This document shows positions 34,201 to 47,530 of a DNA stretch of 64,000 bases, piece by piece. The notes beneath the pieces were generated by a model. It had not been told where the DNA came from, did no database searches, and was given only the letters and a program-made list of their open reading frames with translations. The translations under genes were made by a program, and so were the position numbers. Every line of letters begins with the position of its first letter. Position 1 is the stretch's first letter. The DNA is from Solanum dulcamara (taxonomy: Eukaryota; Streptophyta; Magnoliopsida; Solanales; Solanaceae): contig NC_077245.1 of NCBI RefSeq assembly GCF_947179165.1, forward strand, positions 1,379,001 to 1,443,000, read 5' to 3'.

Positions 34201-35944
34201 TTTAATTTCTAGGTGCATGGCTGAGTACCTTCCGACTTTAGAAGAGATACTTGAATCACAGGTTAGTCTTACTAATTTCTTCATTGGTGTTTATGCCAAA
34301 TTATTTTGTTAAAGTTCTCTTTCCTGTTTTGTCCATTTGCTCTTGACAGATTAAAGATGCAGTTGCATCCATTGAAAGTAGAAGGAAGCTCATTGTGGCA
34401 TTAGTTCCTCTTTTTGGAAGGCCAGTGGAAGCAGATCCAGTATGCAATCTTAATTCTGTAGTAATTAGTATGTTTGCTGATAAAATGACATGTTCAATGC
34501 TCCGTTCTTCGTTTGTCAGGTTTTCTGCAGGAAGGCGACCTTTCTATCTTCCTCGGGGGTATTTACTTTTCTGGTATGGTTACGTAATGACTTGTAAGCA
34601 GAGACACGCATAGTAGACATTTCTTTCCTGATGTGATGCTTGGAAACATTTTATTATAATTATTTAAGGCATGTGCTCGGGAGGACTGGTTGCACAAATC
34701 TCTGTTTTTGCTTCTCAAGAGAAGAGGGGATAAAAGGAAGAAGCCTTTATAGCTGAAGAACGATGGGAAATTGAGTAGAATTTCAAATGAATGCAAACAC
34801 CTGATATAAAACACAATATAGACCATACATCTATTAGAATAACTCAAAACATAGAGAAACAGGTCATGGTCTTACCTATAGTTGCAATTTGTTCAGCATA
34901 TCATGTTGCTCTTTTTTCTTCCACAAGATAAAGCTTTGTTTTAATGCTCTGGCTGGAGACCACGTTCCCATGATTGAATATCTTCACTTGTGGTGCTTTT
35001 ATTCGAAATTATTGATGAGCGATTATTAGTAGAAAAATCTTATAAGATCCTTGATATTTTAGGTTCATGTTGCCATCCCACTTCAGTTCCCTAAGCAGCA
35101 GCCAAGTTTGATGCTTCAGAGTTCCCAGGTAAAATAGTTTGTGTAGGTCCCCTTGAACTATATTGGTGCCTTCTTCCCTTTACTACATTTTATTCTTTTC
35201 TCCATGTACCTTGTTCTTTTGATTTGCACGCTTGAGCTGAGGCCAAACAACCTCTCTACCTCCACGAGGTAGGGTAAAGTCTGCGTACACTCTACCTCCG
35301 CAAACCCCACTTGTGGGATTTCACTGAGTATGTTGTTAATGTTGTTATTCAATAACATGACAGGATTTTAAATATTTTAGTGTGGTAGTTTGTAATACTT
35401 GAGCATCTTTTAGTTTGCCTTCATGAGCCTGTAATATTTAGGCATAGACCCTTCTTGTGAAAAGTTAAGTGGTTATGCCCCCAATTCTTGCCCGCCCTTC
35501 TGTGATAAAAGGAGGGACATACTTCTCAGCTTTTGCCCTTCCTCTCATCTGTTTGTGCAAAAACTTTTGATGGTGCTATCACTTGACTCACTAACCCCCA
35601 ACTTGATTGGTATTGAGGTGTAGTAGTTGTTGTTGTTGTAGTATCAATTGACTTGGTGCTCATCTCTGTGCATTGACATGTTTGTGTAGCACTTCAATTC
35701 TCAAGGTCTTCCCATCAAGTCTCCGGTCACTACTGAATGCCCGTGGAGTCCCAGATGGGAAACATCAGATATGGCTGAGCGTATCTTGTAAGTTCCCACT
35801 TGTTGCTGCTTATATGATTAAGAAGTTTGCTATTTGGCTCGCTAACACCACTTGTTGAAACCAAAATTTTCAGTGATTTCATTGTAGAAGAATGCTTGAA
35901 TTTCAAGAAATATTGCAACGAATCCATGCTTCAGAACCGATGAA
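31221..35944 (+). CDS. BRE: BRE/BRCC45 (BABAM2) homologue
   Basis: Complete gene of 13 exons with GT/AG introns: 31221-31298, 31394-31481, 31601-31787, 31913-32003, 33038-33073, 33201-33299, 33940-34070, 34213-34261, 34350-34439, 34520-34573, 35063-35128, 35690-35787 and 35875-35944. They total 1137 nt, giving 378 residues and a phase-consistent reading to TGA. Landmarks: MAIDAIPPLIAAQLNYL at the start, WDVIYNGVYPLAPPDVIFG, a Val/Pro-rich second UEV-like half (VHVAIPLQFPKQQPSLMLQS), SPRWETSDMAERIFDFIVEE, and the end ESMLQNR. The animal protein is a scaffold of the BRISC and BRCA1-A deubiquitinase complexes; the plant orthologue is linked to DNA repair. Family identity is strong; the exact end of exon 10 (34573 rather than 34558) is chosen because it keeps the conserved VFTFL. 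Confidence 0.94.
35215..35352 (+). mobile_element. Au-type SINE in BRE intron 11
   Basis: Blocks typical of the Au family: cctctctacctccacgaggt, gtctgcgtacactctacctc, ccacttgtgggatttcactg, ending gttgttaatgttgtt. Plus orientation. Confidence 0.75.
35577..35653 (+). mobile_element. 5'-truncated SINE tail with 12-bp TSD
   Basis: Core 35589-35640 (ccaacttgattggtattgag, then a TTG-repeat tail) is the 3' end of another common Solanaceae SINE. It is flanked by tatcacttgact (35577-35588) and tatcaattgact (35642-35653), one mismatch. Confidence 0.65.
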
Positions 35945-36385
35945 AGCAGCCATTACAAGAGTTCGTTTGTTCTATATTTTGTTGATGTCCTGTATTCAAG
36001 TCTTCAGGTGTTGATCTTTGTGTTGTAATGTCTCCAGATGTGCAGAAGAAAGACCCCCCAAAAAACCTAACAGCTTTCTAATTTCGTATGTTTTTCTAAT
36101 TTCTATTTTGATAACATTTTCTGTGATTCTCGTCTGTTGTGTTAATGAATAGGCTTTGTGATAATAGGAAATGATAAAAGTTATGTTGCGCGAACTCTCT
36201 AAAACAACTGTCACACCATATGCTGGATCCTTAAGAAATGCACTACTTTTGGAGTATTCTACATGCATTTAGTGACTTTTTTTCTAGAGAGTCTGAGCCA
36301 CATAGGATAAAAGTATGTATTATATTCATCCCCTTATCCTTTTCAAAATCAAGTTGCTTTCGAACAAATGGAAAAACTTTACAGA

Positions 36386-36656
36386 TATTATAAATCAACT
36401 AACTTGACAATTTTATAAAGGAAGAAGAACAAGAAATATGTATATAGAAAGTATTAATAGAGAGAGTAGTAATATAGAGAGAGTAATAGTAATTCTTTCT
36501 TTTATGTGTTTGTGTGTTTTTACATTGAAGTTTAAGGCTATATTTATAGCCATATTTACAAGTGGGGGAAAATATTAGTGAGCATTTTACCCACTTAAAA
36601 AGTAAATGGATTATCCACCATTTTAAGTGGACAACCATTTTACTTGGTTGATAATA
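36386..36656 (-). repeat. Copia 3' LTR
   Basis: 271 bp. On the minus strand it begins TATTATC and ends TTATAATA, so its ends are TA..TA rather than TG..CA. It pairs with 42138-42408; differences include gggg/ggag, gtgag/gtggg and ttactt/ttaatt. Confidence 0.95.
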
Positions 36657-36873
36657 CTCCCCCTTGGATGTCCACGAGAAATGTGCCTCGTTAAAACCTT
36701 ATTAGGAAAAACCCAGTGGGAAAAAGCCTAATGAAAGAAAAAGAGTACACATATCTGACAATACGCCTTGAGTGCTGCCTCATTAAAAACCTTATCAGGA
36801 AAACCCAGTGGGACAAAACCTTGACTAAGGAAAAAAGAGTACAGCGCGTATTTTGCTCCCCCTGATGAAAATA

Positions 36874-39800
36874 TCACTTAATATCTCGAAGACGACGCAT
36901 TCCAATTTTGTATCTCATTTTCTCAAAGGTTGAAGTTGGCAATGCTTTGGTGAACATATCCGCCAAATTGTCACTTGAACGAATTTGTTGGACATCTATT
37001 TCACCCTTCTTTTGAAGATCATGAGTGAAAAAGAATTTTGGTGAAATATGTTTAGTTCTGTCTCCTTTGATGTATCCTCCCTTCAGTTGAGCTATACATG
37101 CAGCATTGTCTTCATACAATATTGTTGGAGCGTCTTTTGTCAAAGAAAGACCACATGTTCCTTGAATGTGTTGAGTTATTGATCTTAACCAAACACATTC
37201 TCGACTTGCTTCATGAATGGCTATTATCTCTGCATGATTTGAGGAAGTGGCAACCATAGTTTGCTTTGTTGAACGCCATGATATAGCTGTACCACCACAT
37301 GTAAATAAATAGCCTGTTTGCGATCGACCTTTATGGGGATCAGATAAATATCCCGCATCTGCATAACCGATCAATTGTGACATGGAATCATTTGAGTAAA
37401 ACAATCCCATATCAATGGTACCTCGAAGGTATCTGAATATATGCTTAATTCCATTCGAGTGTCTGCGTGTTGGTGAAGAACTAAATCTTGCTAACAAGTT
37501 TACTGAGAAAGCTATATCTGGTCTAGAATTGTTGGCAAGATACATTAATGCACCAATTGCACTAAGATATGGTATTTCAGCACCAATAAGTTCTTCATCA
37601 TTTTCATAAGGCCGAAACGGATCTGTATTAATATCAAGAGATCTCACAACCATTGGAGTACTCAATGGGTGTGCTTTATCCATATAAAATCTCTTTAAAA
37701 TATTTTCAGTATATGTTGACTGATGGACAAATATCCCATTTGTAAAATGTTCAATTTGTAGACCAAGACAAAATTTTGTCTTTCCAAGGTCTTTCATTTC
37801 AAACTCCTTTTTCAGGCATTTTACTGCCTTTGAAAGTTCTTCTGGAGTTCCAATAATATTTAAATCATCAACATATACTGCTATTATGACAAATTCAGAT
37901 CCAGACCTTCTCATAAAGACACAAGGGCAAATTGGATCATTTTTATATCCTCCTTTTAGCAAATATTCGCTAAGACGATTGTACCACATTCGCCCTGATT
38001 GTTTCAACCCGTACAAGGATTTTTGAAGTTTTATTGAGCAATTTTCTCGAGAATCCTTGTATGCTTCAGGCACTTTGAACCCTTCGGGAATTTTCATAAA
38101 AATGTCATGGTCCAATGAGCCATATAAATAGGCAGTGACCACGTCCATTAACTGCATTTCAAGCTTTTCATGAACTGCCAAATTCATTAGATACCTGAAA
38201 GTAATTGCATCCACCACAGGGGAATATGTTTACATATAGTCAATGCCAGGTCTTTGCGAAAAACCTTGGGCTACAAGTCTTGCTTTATATCTTACGACTT
38301 CACCCTTTTCATTTCGTTTACGCACAAAAACCCATTTGTGCCCTACTGGCTTGACACCTTCAGGTGTTCGAACTATTGATCCGAAAACTTCACGTTTTTC
38401 AAGTGAAGTTAACTCTGCTTGAATTGCATCCTTCCATCTTGGCCAATCATTTCTCTGTCTGCATTCATCGACAGATTTTGGTTCAAGATCCTTATCTTGT
38501 TGCATTATTTCAATGGCAACATTATAAGCAAAAATATTATCGACCACAATATTATTTCGGTTCCACCGTTTTCCCGTCGAGACATAACTTATTGAGATTT
38601 CTTCATTCTCATTATTTTCAGGTACTTGGACCTCCTCGGTGGTATCACCATTTGTTGTGTCTCTGGGCTCTTCTTGAGCACTCGTCTCCAAATTATGATC
38701 ATCTTGATCATTTATTCCTTTCCTTTTTCGAGGATTTTTATCTTTGGAACCAAATGGTCTTCCACGTTTTAAGCGTAGTCTAGACTCATTTGCCTGAACA
38801 AGTTGTCCTATCGGGACATCAACTCGAACTTGAGCATTAGCAGCTGGGATATGCGATTTAGTAACCCGTGGAAGGTTAGTAAATGCATCCGGCAGTTGAT
38901 TTGCAATATTCTGCAAATAAATCATCTTTTGAACTTCTTGCTCACATTGATTTGTTCGATGATCTAAATGAGATAGTGACAATGAATTCCAATCTATCTC
39001 ATTTTTCATCTTCTTATGTTCTCCCCCTAATGTTGGGTATACTGATTCATCAAAATGACAATCAGTGAATCTTGCCGTAAATAAATCTCCAGTCATAGGT
39101 TCCAGATATTTTATAATAGAAGGAGATTCATACCCAACATATATTCCCAACCTTCTTTGGGACCCATCTTTGTGCGATGCGGTGGAGCAATTGGGACATA
39201 TACCGCACACCCAAATATTCTAAGATGGGATATATTTGGCTCCCTTCCAAACGCCAACTGTAATGGGGAAAATTCATGATAATTTGTTGGCCTTACGCGC
39301 ACAAGTGCTGCTGCATGCAAAATAGCATGCCCCCATACTGAAATAGGAAGTTTTGTCCTCATTAGCAATGGTCTAGCTATCCATTGGAGGCGTTTAATCA
39401 ATGATTCCGCTAGACCATTTTGTGTATGTACATGAGCGACCGGATGCTCAACTTTTATTCCAATCGACATACAATAATCATTAAATGATTGAGATGTGAA
39501 TTCACCAGCATTATCAAGACGAATTGTCTTTATTGCATAATCTGGAAATTGTGCTCTTAACCTTATAATTTGAGCTAACAATCTCGCAAAAGCCATGTTG
39601 CGAGTTGATAATAAGCACACATGTGACCATCTTGTAGATGCATCTATCAAGACCATATAATATTTAAATGGTCCACATGAAGGGTGAATTGGCCCACATA
39701 TATCACCCTGTATACGTTCCAGAAACGCAGGGGATTCAATCCCAACCTTAGTTGCTGATGGTTTGATAATCAATTTTCCTTGGGAACAAGCAACACAAGA

Positions 39801-40352
39801 GAATTCCTTAGATTGAAGAATTTTCTGATTCTTCAAAGTGTGTCCATGTGAATTCTCAATAATTCTGCGCATCATATTATAACCGAGATTGCCCAACCGG
39901 TCATGCCAAATGATAAAATCATTAGAATCAGTAAACCTTTTGTTTACAATGGCATGTGATTCAACAGTACCAATATTTGTATGGTACAACCCAGAAGAAA
40001 GTGCAGGTAATTTTTCGTGCACAATTTTCTTCTCCATATTTATTGTAGTAATATAAAGGTATTCAACCTTTCCTTCATTTGCAGTCTCAATATGATAGCC
40101 ATTTTGGCGAATAACCTTGAAACTTAACAAGTTTATTTGAGACTTACTACAATATAATGCATTTTCAATTACCAATATCGTTCCTCCAGGTAGTAATAAG
40201 ACTGCTTTTCCAGAGCCTTCAATTAATTTTGTACTACCAGATATTGTATTGACATAGGCCTTTTTCATAATCAAATGACAAAAATATTTCTTTTCTTTTA
40301 ATATCGTATGAGTTGTGGCACTATCCAAAATGCACATATCTCCATTATTCAT
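36874..40352 (-). pseudogene. Copia pol (protease, integrase, RT, RNase H), broken
   Basis: Protease remnant at the start (CILDSATTHTI; the usual active-site motif is DSGTT/DSGAT, so Gly is replaced by Ala). GAG-pre-integrase zinc-like region with HDRLGNLGYNMM and CVACSQGK, then an integrase core (GDICGPI, DNAGEF). The frame breaks near 39165 and continues at 39210-38230 (RRLGIYVGYES). A stop codon near 38228 interrupts GIDY..TYSPV. The last block, 38217-36874, is an intact 447-codon RT-RNase H frame with YVDDLNIIG and DAGY/RSQTGY motifs. The gene order, integrase before RT, defines copia. At least two lesions make it non-autonomous. Confidence 0.93.
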
Positions 40353-40972
40353 CTTGAATCCAATTGAAGACTGATAAATTTATTTATCTTCATAAAATAA
40401 AATGCATTGTAAGAAATAAAATAAGTAACAATTTTGCTAGAAAAACATAAGTCCCTTTTTTTTTAAAGTTAAATCATGGTAATTTAGAATTTAAAAAATT
40501 ATATGATTCAATTATGATGAATGTTACAATAATTTAGTTTATTATATACTTATTAACCTTAAATAAATATTATACACAAGTATTAAAAACAAATATAAAA
40601 TATTATAAAACATTAATATAATATTATTCATCATGTATAGATAATTTGTTTATTGACAAAAATAATACAATCATTATATATTATTAATGTCTAAAACATT
40701 AACAAGAATAAACAGTTAGTATAATGACATTAAATAAGGCGAATATTATTTTTAGTGACAATATGATATTAAGATTAAATAATAGCACACTAATAGTAAT
40801 TAATTACAACATTATAAAATAGCACAATGTAATAAACAATATACAATTATCATAAAAATGTGACCTTGATTATTATTATTATTATTTTTATTATTTTTTT
40901 TCAAATACATAAACGTAAAAACACAATAATTCGAAATACATGATAACATATTGAAAAACATGAAATTAAACA

Positions 40973-42024
40973 TCAATTAAGATCCTTAAAAAAATCTTCA
41001 ACCTCCAAATGAGTAATATCATTGAGGTCATTAAAATCATCATCCCTTAAGGCCAGATTTGTTTCAATATTATCATTATTCAAAGGCCTTGCCTCAACAT
41101 TATTTTCGAACGCCAAGTGTGACTCTATCCGAGCATTAGAAGAAGAGGCACCACCTCTATTTGCCTTTCTTTTAAAAGAATTTTGATAAAGTCTTACAAA
41201 ATGCTCAGGCGTCCGACATTCATTTTTCCAGTGGCCTTTCATGCCACAACGATGACAGTTACTTTTTGAAGGGCCATTTTGAGAACTGATATTGTTCTCC
41301 CTTTTATGTTGACCACCACCACGACGATTATTATATCGTCCTCTGCCATTGCCACGCCCACGCACATTATTGTGACCTTGATATTTATTATGTCTTCTTT
41401 CAGACTGGCCATGTGCTTTACCATATTTGCCTCCGGTAACGGAGCAGTTCCAGTGGGACGGGCTTCATGATTTTTCATTAAAAGGGCATTATGTTGTTCA
41501 GCCACCAGAAGGCATGATATCAATTCAGAGTATTTTTTAAAACCCTTTTCACGGTATTGCTGCTGTAATATTACATTAGAGGCATGAAAAGTAGTTAGTG
41601 TCTTTTCTAACATGTCCTCATCATTTATATTTTCCCCACATAATTTTAATTGGGAAGTTATTCTAAATACAGCAGAATTATACTCAATTACGGTTTTAAA
41701 ATCTTGAAACCGTAAGTGCATCCACTCATAACGAGCCCTTGGCAATACCGTTGCCCTGAGGTGGTCATACCTCCCTTTTAAGTCTTTCCACAATTCAAGT
41801 GGATCTTTCACTGTCAAGTATTTCATTTTTAGGCTTTCATCTAGATGATGACGAAGGAAAATCATAGCCTTTGCTTTATCCTGACTTGATGCTGTATTTC
41901 CTTCAATTATAGCATCACCAAGACCCTTAGTGGTAAGGTGAATTTCAGCATCAAGTACCCATGACAAATAATTTTTACCAGAAATATCAAGTGCCACAAA
42001 TTCCAATTTTGACAAGTTTGACAT
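40973..42024 (-). pseudogene. Copia gag, frameshifted
   Basis: The first frame, 42024-41239, gives the UBN2-type gag start (MSNLSKLEFVALDISGKNYL) and continues past the break in the wrong frame. The second frame, 41365-40973, gives an Arg/Gly-rich stretch and a CCHC zinc knuckle CHRCGMKGHWKNEC. The frame change falls near 41410-41430, after PLPEAN, and a 1- or 2-nt loss would explain it. Ends ITHLEVEDFFKDLN before the stop. Confidence 0.88.
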
Positions 42025-42137
42025 GATGAAAATTAATTTGAAAGTAACAAAGATAACTTAAAAATTAAATTTCTTTAGTAGATGTACCTGATATAGAAGT
42101 TAATTTTCTGAAAAATTAGAGCTTCGTGCTGATAACG

Positions 42138-42408
42138 TATTATAAATCAACTAACTTGACAATTTTATAAAGGAAGAAGAACAAGAAATATGTATATAGA
42201 AAGTATTAATAGAGAGAGTAGTAATATAGAGAGAGTAATAGTAATTCTTTCTTTTATGTGTTTGTGTGTTTTTACATTGAAGTTTAAGGCTATATTTATA
42301 GCCATATTTACAAGTGGAGGAAAATATTAGTGGGCATTTTACCCACTTAAAAAGTAAATGGATTATCCACCATTTTAAGTGGACAACCATTTTAATTGGT
42401 TGATAATA
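42138..42408 (-). repeat. Copia 5' LTR
   Basis: 271 bp, same ends as the 3' LTR. The sequence after it on the minus strand (CGTTATCAGCACGAAG) occupies the primer-binding position; it only partly resembles the initiator tRNA-Met complement. Confidence 0.95.
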
Positions 42409-42413
42409 ACAGA

Positions 42414-44000
42414 TCCTTTGAATCAAATATATTCTTGAACATTATCAAAAAAAAAAAAGTAGAAGCAATTTTACAACCTATTTCGTCATTTTGTTTATTC
42501 TGTATACTCACAGTCACATTTCGATAGATTGTCTAAAACAGGTTAAAATTGGACATTTTTGACAGATCATGACTAAATGAAAATAAATTCAAGATTTAGA
42601 GTCAATGAACTCAGAGTTCAAACTAATAAGATCAGTTAATATTTGTGGAATCTTTTTTGGATCAGTTTTATGTGGATGAGCTCAAGCCTTGAAGTGTAAC
42701 ATTATTCAGATCTAAAACTCTGCTACTGTCCCCATCTAGTACAATAGTTGGGAGTTGGCAACTCATATAAATAAATAAAACATAGTGAAAATAATATTAG
42801 GTGGTGATCACGATATGATACTTGAAAAGAAAAAACAAATGCAAGTAGACACACCTTATAGTAATTGAGACAAAAAATCAGTAGCTGTCAACACCACAAA
42901 TATCATAAAAACCTCACTGGCTGTGGGGTTTGTGCTCGTGAAAAAAAACTATATTAGTAATAAAAAAGAAACAGAGCCACGTGAATGAAATAATGGAGGG
43001 TGAAAACAGTAATGAAAAGACAATAATTGAGTTCTTGATCCAAATGATTGTTTAAGTTTCCAAATTGTATTAAAGCGACTTAAATACAAAATATTCTTCA
43101 ACACTTTTTTGACAAAATTTGATTGGATCTACTACTACTAACAACTTTGTAGACTTTTAAAGGTTGTTTTTGTGTTTAATGATACAATTAAGGTTAAAAA
43201 TAGAATAATTAAAAAAAAAGAAAAAAAAAGATCAATTTACTTGATTACGATTCAAACATTACTATATATATATGTGAGGAGCTACATGAAGGATAATAAG
43301 ACAATTTGATACTCCACAAGGCTATAATACATACTATTTGTTATTATTATAGGTATAAATTTGAATGATCTTATGCATAATAACTATTCATTTTCATCCC
43401 GTGTTATTTGTCTTTAAAGATTTTTTATATTCAACAACAGTATTGATAAGTATAAGTTTAAATTACCTTATAGTTACTTACTAAGCGTGACACATAATTA
43501 AAACGTTGAATTCAACTGAACTCAATAAAAACATATTTATTGATATTAAAATTTAAATCCAATAACTCAAATGGTCAATAAATTCAAATCTTAAATAGAC
43601 ATATGTCTATTGGTCTATATGTACGTTATCTGTCTTTTGTGACATTTAATGCCTTTAATTATGAAAGTATTTATCAAAATTCCCAAAACATCATATATAT
43701 ATATATATCTTTCTCATAAAATCTTATTTAATTTACATTATTCTACACTTATTAGAAATAAAAATAACGAGTCACTAATTTTCTAAAATAAACATTTTGA
43801 AAGAAAAGAACATATTTGAGATAAAAGGAGTATTTAATTAATTTATTGAAGGCCAAAAATATCGGTGGTGAAAAATGTGGGACCCATATTCTTCTCACCC
43901 TAAAATGTAGGGTCCATCAGTTATTGCATGTGTATGTATTCCCGCCTCTTACCCCCAAACCACTAGAAATATCACTCTCTTTTCCATTTCTCTTCATCTC
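42414..44000. other. Spacer to beta-tubulin promoter
   Basis: AT-rich with short AT microsatellites near 43265 and 43693; no gene. The last 100 bp before the tubulin start are CT-rich, a likely 5' leader. Confidence 0.55.
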
Positions 44001-44080
44001 CTCCTCCTCTTCTTCTTCTCTCAATCTCTCTTTTCTCTCATCAATTCTCCCCCCCCCCTCAAAAAAAAAAAAAAGAGACA

Positions 44081-46585
44081 ATGAGAGAAATTCTTCACAT
44101 TCAAGGAGGACAATGCGGTAACCAAATCGGTTCTAAATTCTGGGAAGTTATCTGTGATGAGCACGGCGTTGATCCTACCGGACGTTACAAAGGAACCGCC
44201 GCTGAGTCTGATCTTCAACTTGAACGTATCAATGTATATTTCAATGAAGCTTCTGGTGGACGTTATGTTCCCAGGGCTGTTCTTATGGATCTAGAGCCTG
44301 GTACTATGGATAGTATCAGATCTGGTCCGTATGGTCAGATCTTCCGTCCTGATAACTTTGTTTTTGGTCAGTCTGGTGCTGGGAATAACTGGGCCAAAGG
44401 TCATTATACTGAAGGCGCTGAGTTGATTGATGCTGTTCTCGATGTTGTTCGTAAAGAGGCCGAGAATTGTGATTGCTTGCAAGGTTTTGTTTATGCTTTT
44501 CTAGTCGAATTCTCATTTCGTCTATGAATTTTGCCTGCTGCCTTTGTTTTCTGTTTTCGTTTTATTGCCAATTGCATACTTATTCTTATACTAGATCTCT
44601 TTCTCATTTTCATTTCAAATTCTATGCTAATTGGTCCGATGTATGTGTTTATAGTTGACAGTGCCTATATTTAACCTCTTTTCCTTTTTCGTTTCTTATC
44701 GAATGCTTATTGTTTCTATGAATATGTCTATAATCGATTTTGCCAAGCAATAAGCATAAGATTGCATACTCATTCTTCCTATTGATAGTTAACAGTGCCT
44801 ATATTATATATCTTTCTCATTTTCATTTCAAATCCTATGTTAATTGGTCCGATGTGTGTGTTTATAGTTGACAGTGCCTAGATTTGACCTTTTTTCCTTT
44901 TTCGTTTCCAATTGAATGCTTATTGTTTCTATGAATGTCTAATCGATTTTGATCTCCTTTTGTTTCTGTTTCTAATGCTTACTCGTTGTTTCTATGAATG
45001 TATCTAGGGTAGCATGGTCTGGATGTATTTAGATCTCTTTTACTCATTTGTAATCGCATGATCTATGATCGAAAATGCCTATATTTGCTGTTAACAACTT
45101 GTCTGACTCAAAGTAGAATTAATGCTGATGCTATGAGCACATTTCAATGTTCATATAAAGCCTGAATTTTATTGAGCACATAAGTGATTGCATAAAATTG
45201 TATAGTCTAGCAGTAGGATAAATTTTACTTTCTCATTATGCATCTAGTAACAAGTCCTACTCTCTTAGAGTTCATGATCGAGTACTGAGATTAATGATTT
45301 GTCTGGATCTTACTGATGACAATATTAGTCAGTCGTCCTGTATTCCTTTTCCTTCTAGTTTTGGAAGTTTATCTAAGATCTTATGCATACTGCTTCCGTC
45401 CTGAAAATATCTGGACAAGTGATATTATCTATTGAATAATCTTATATGTCTGATGCATCATTTTGTTGATCCTCTCTATACAATTATTACCATTTGTTGA
45501 TTGAGAGGTGGTAGTTGACTGTTTTATATTCTTTGCTTTGTGGATCAGGATTCCAGGTTTGTCACTCACTTGGTGGAGGGACTGGATCTGGCATGGGAAC
45601 ACTACTGATTTCCAAGGTAAGAGAGGAGTATCCAGACAGGATGATGCTCACATTCTCTGTTTTCCCTTCTCCAAAGGTGTCTGACACTGTTGTAGAACCA
45701 TACAACGCTACACTGTCTGTGCATCAATTGGTGGAGAATGCTGATGAATGTATGGTCCTCGACAACGAAGCTCTATATGATATTTGTTTCAGGACTTTGA
45801 AGCTTACTACTCCAAGTTGTAAGTATTTTTCTTTAGTGGTAACAAATAGTATGATCTGCAACCCAAGTAAGCAAATGATTAATTTTTGTTTATTTTCACT
45901 TGTAGTTGGTGACTTGAACCATTTGATTTCTGCAACCATGAGTGGTGTTACTTGCTGTTTGAGATTCCCTGGTCAGCTGAACTCAGACCTGCGGAAGTTG
46001 GCTGTGAATTTAATTCCCTTCCCACGTCTTCACTTCTTCATGGTGGGATTTGCACCACTAACCTCTCGCGGATCACAGCAATACATTTCCCTAACAGTGC
46101 CAGAGCTTACTCAACAAATGTGGGATGCCAAGAACATGATGTGCGCTGCAGATCCCCGTCATGGACGTTACCTGACAGCTTCTGCCATGTTTAGGGGTAA
46201 GATGAGCACAAAGGAGGTAGATGAACAGATGATCAATGTGCAGAACAAGAACTCATCCTACTTTGTTGAATGGATCCCTAACAATGTGAAGTCTAGTGTG
46301 TGTGATATCCCACCAACTGGGCTGAAGATGGCATCCACATTTGTTGGCAATTCAACCTCCATTCAGGAGATGTTTAGAAGGGTGAGTGAGCAGTTCACAG
46401 CCATGTTCAGGCGCAAGGCTTTCTTGCATTGGTACACAGGTGAAGGAATGGATGAAATGGAGTTCACTGAAGCCGAGAGCAATATGAATGATTTGGTTGC
46501 AGAATATCAACAATACCAGGATGCTACAGCAGATGATGAGGAAGATTATGATGAGGAGGGCGCTGAAGAACAAAATGAATACTAA
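44081..46585 (+). CDS. TUB: Beta-tubulin
   Basis: Three exons, 44081-44483, 45549-45818 and 45906-46585, total 1353 nt, giving 450 residues. The two introns lie in plant beta-tubulin positions (after CDCLQ and after LTTPS). Key features: MREI at the start, GGQCGNQ nucleotide-binding loop, the tubulin signature GGGTGSGMG, and an acidic tail ending EEQNEY, the usual length for the family. It pairs with alpha-tubulin in microtubules and binds exchangeable GTP. A CT-rich leader precedes it and the first intron is long (1065 bp), common in plant tubulin genes and possibly enhancing expression. No lesion seen. Confidence 0.97.
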
Positions 46586-47500
46586 AGACGTTTCTACATT
46601 TGATATTGTTGGTTTGTTCAATTTCTGCCAAGTGAATTTGTTATGTTTACTATTGTCTTCTCTTCATTTGAACTTTGTGTTTGGTTTGTTGAGAAATGAA
46701 ATGTCTTTTATTGGTCTAAATATGAATATATTGTATTACAGTAGCTTCTTATACTGGTGTGGATATTGCAGTTTCTGAAAATTACTATTTTAGTATTATA
46801 ATATGCATCCGTATTCCTCTAAATAATTTTCTGAATGCTGTAAAATGTTGACATTGCTGAAATGTTTCTTTTCCTCAGTAGCAAATGGAACTGTAATTGT
46901 TTTGCATTAGAGGATCATACTGTAAATAAACCTGTACATAGAAGTACTTGTGTCGTGTTTGTTTTGAAAGACACAAAAATTGGTTTGGGAATTCAGAACT
47001 GAGCTTCAGATTTTTATAAAAGTGTTCTTTTTATAAAATGGTCAAAGGTACTGCTCTACTTTAATAATATATTTGGTTAGATCTACCTTCCATCATACCA
47101 TGCGCCCAAAATTATACAGCTACCTCAAATATACCATCAATTTAACAAATTTCCACAACCAATTCTCAAATTCCCTTACATTTAAAGCATTTTTGCACCA
47201 ATATTATCATTAAAATTTCAGACCCTTTCATCACATACCTTCCCAAATTAAAAGGTGGCACATAACTATTTCATTTGAGTCCTCCCATTGTTTTTAGGGT
47301 GGACATTAAAACGTCGATTTTCATTTATTTGATTCGGTTAAATCGATTTTTGATTTATGAATGAAAGAGTAATATCTTATTATTTTTATAAATAATTAAT
47401 TATTGAACAAATACAACTGATCAGTTAAATAATTGTATAAAAATAATAATTCATAGACAATCAACTTTTTTTTCAAAAAAAAAATATTTATCTTCAAAAA
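46586..47500. other. Tubulin 3' flank, no gene recognised
   Basis: Contains the presumed tubulin 3'UTR (about the first 200 bp). The remainder is AT-rich spacer. Confidence 0.5.
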
Positions 47501-47530
47501 ATACTTTTAATACAAGGAAATTGGCTATAA

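Larger units (their letters stand above)
36386..42408 (-). mobile_element. Full-length Ty1/copia retrotransposon
   Basis: 6023 bp on the minus strand, about 440 bp past the BRE stop codon. It is flanked by a 5-bp target duplication acaga (36381-36385 and 42409-42413). The two 271-bp LTRs differ at about 3 sites. A polypurine tract (AAGGGGGAG on minus, just inside 36657) precedes the 3' LTR. A gag block and an inactivated pol block lie between. A stretch of about 600 bp between gag and pol (40353-40972) is AT-rich and non-coding, with a TAT-repeat run near 40873-40895. Confidence 0.95.

Noticed and set aside
38364..39068. Plus-strand frames within the copia pol region
   Set aside because: Shadows opposite the integrase-RT coding strand.
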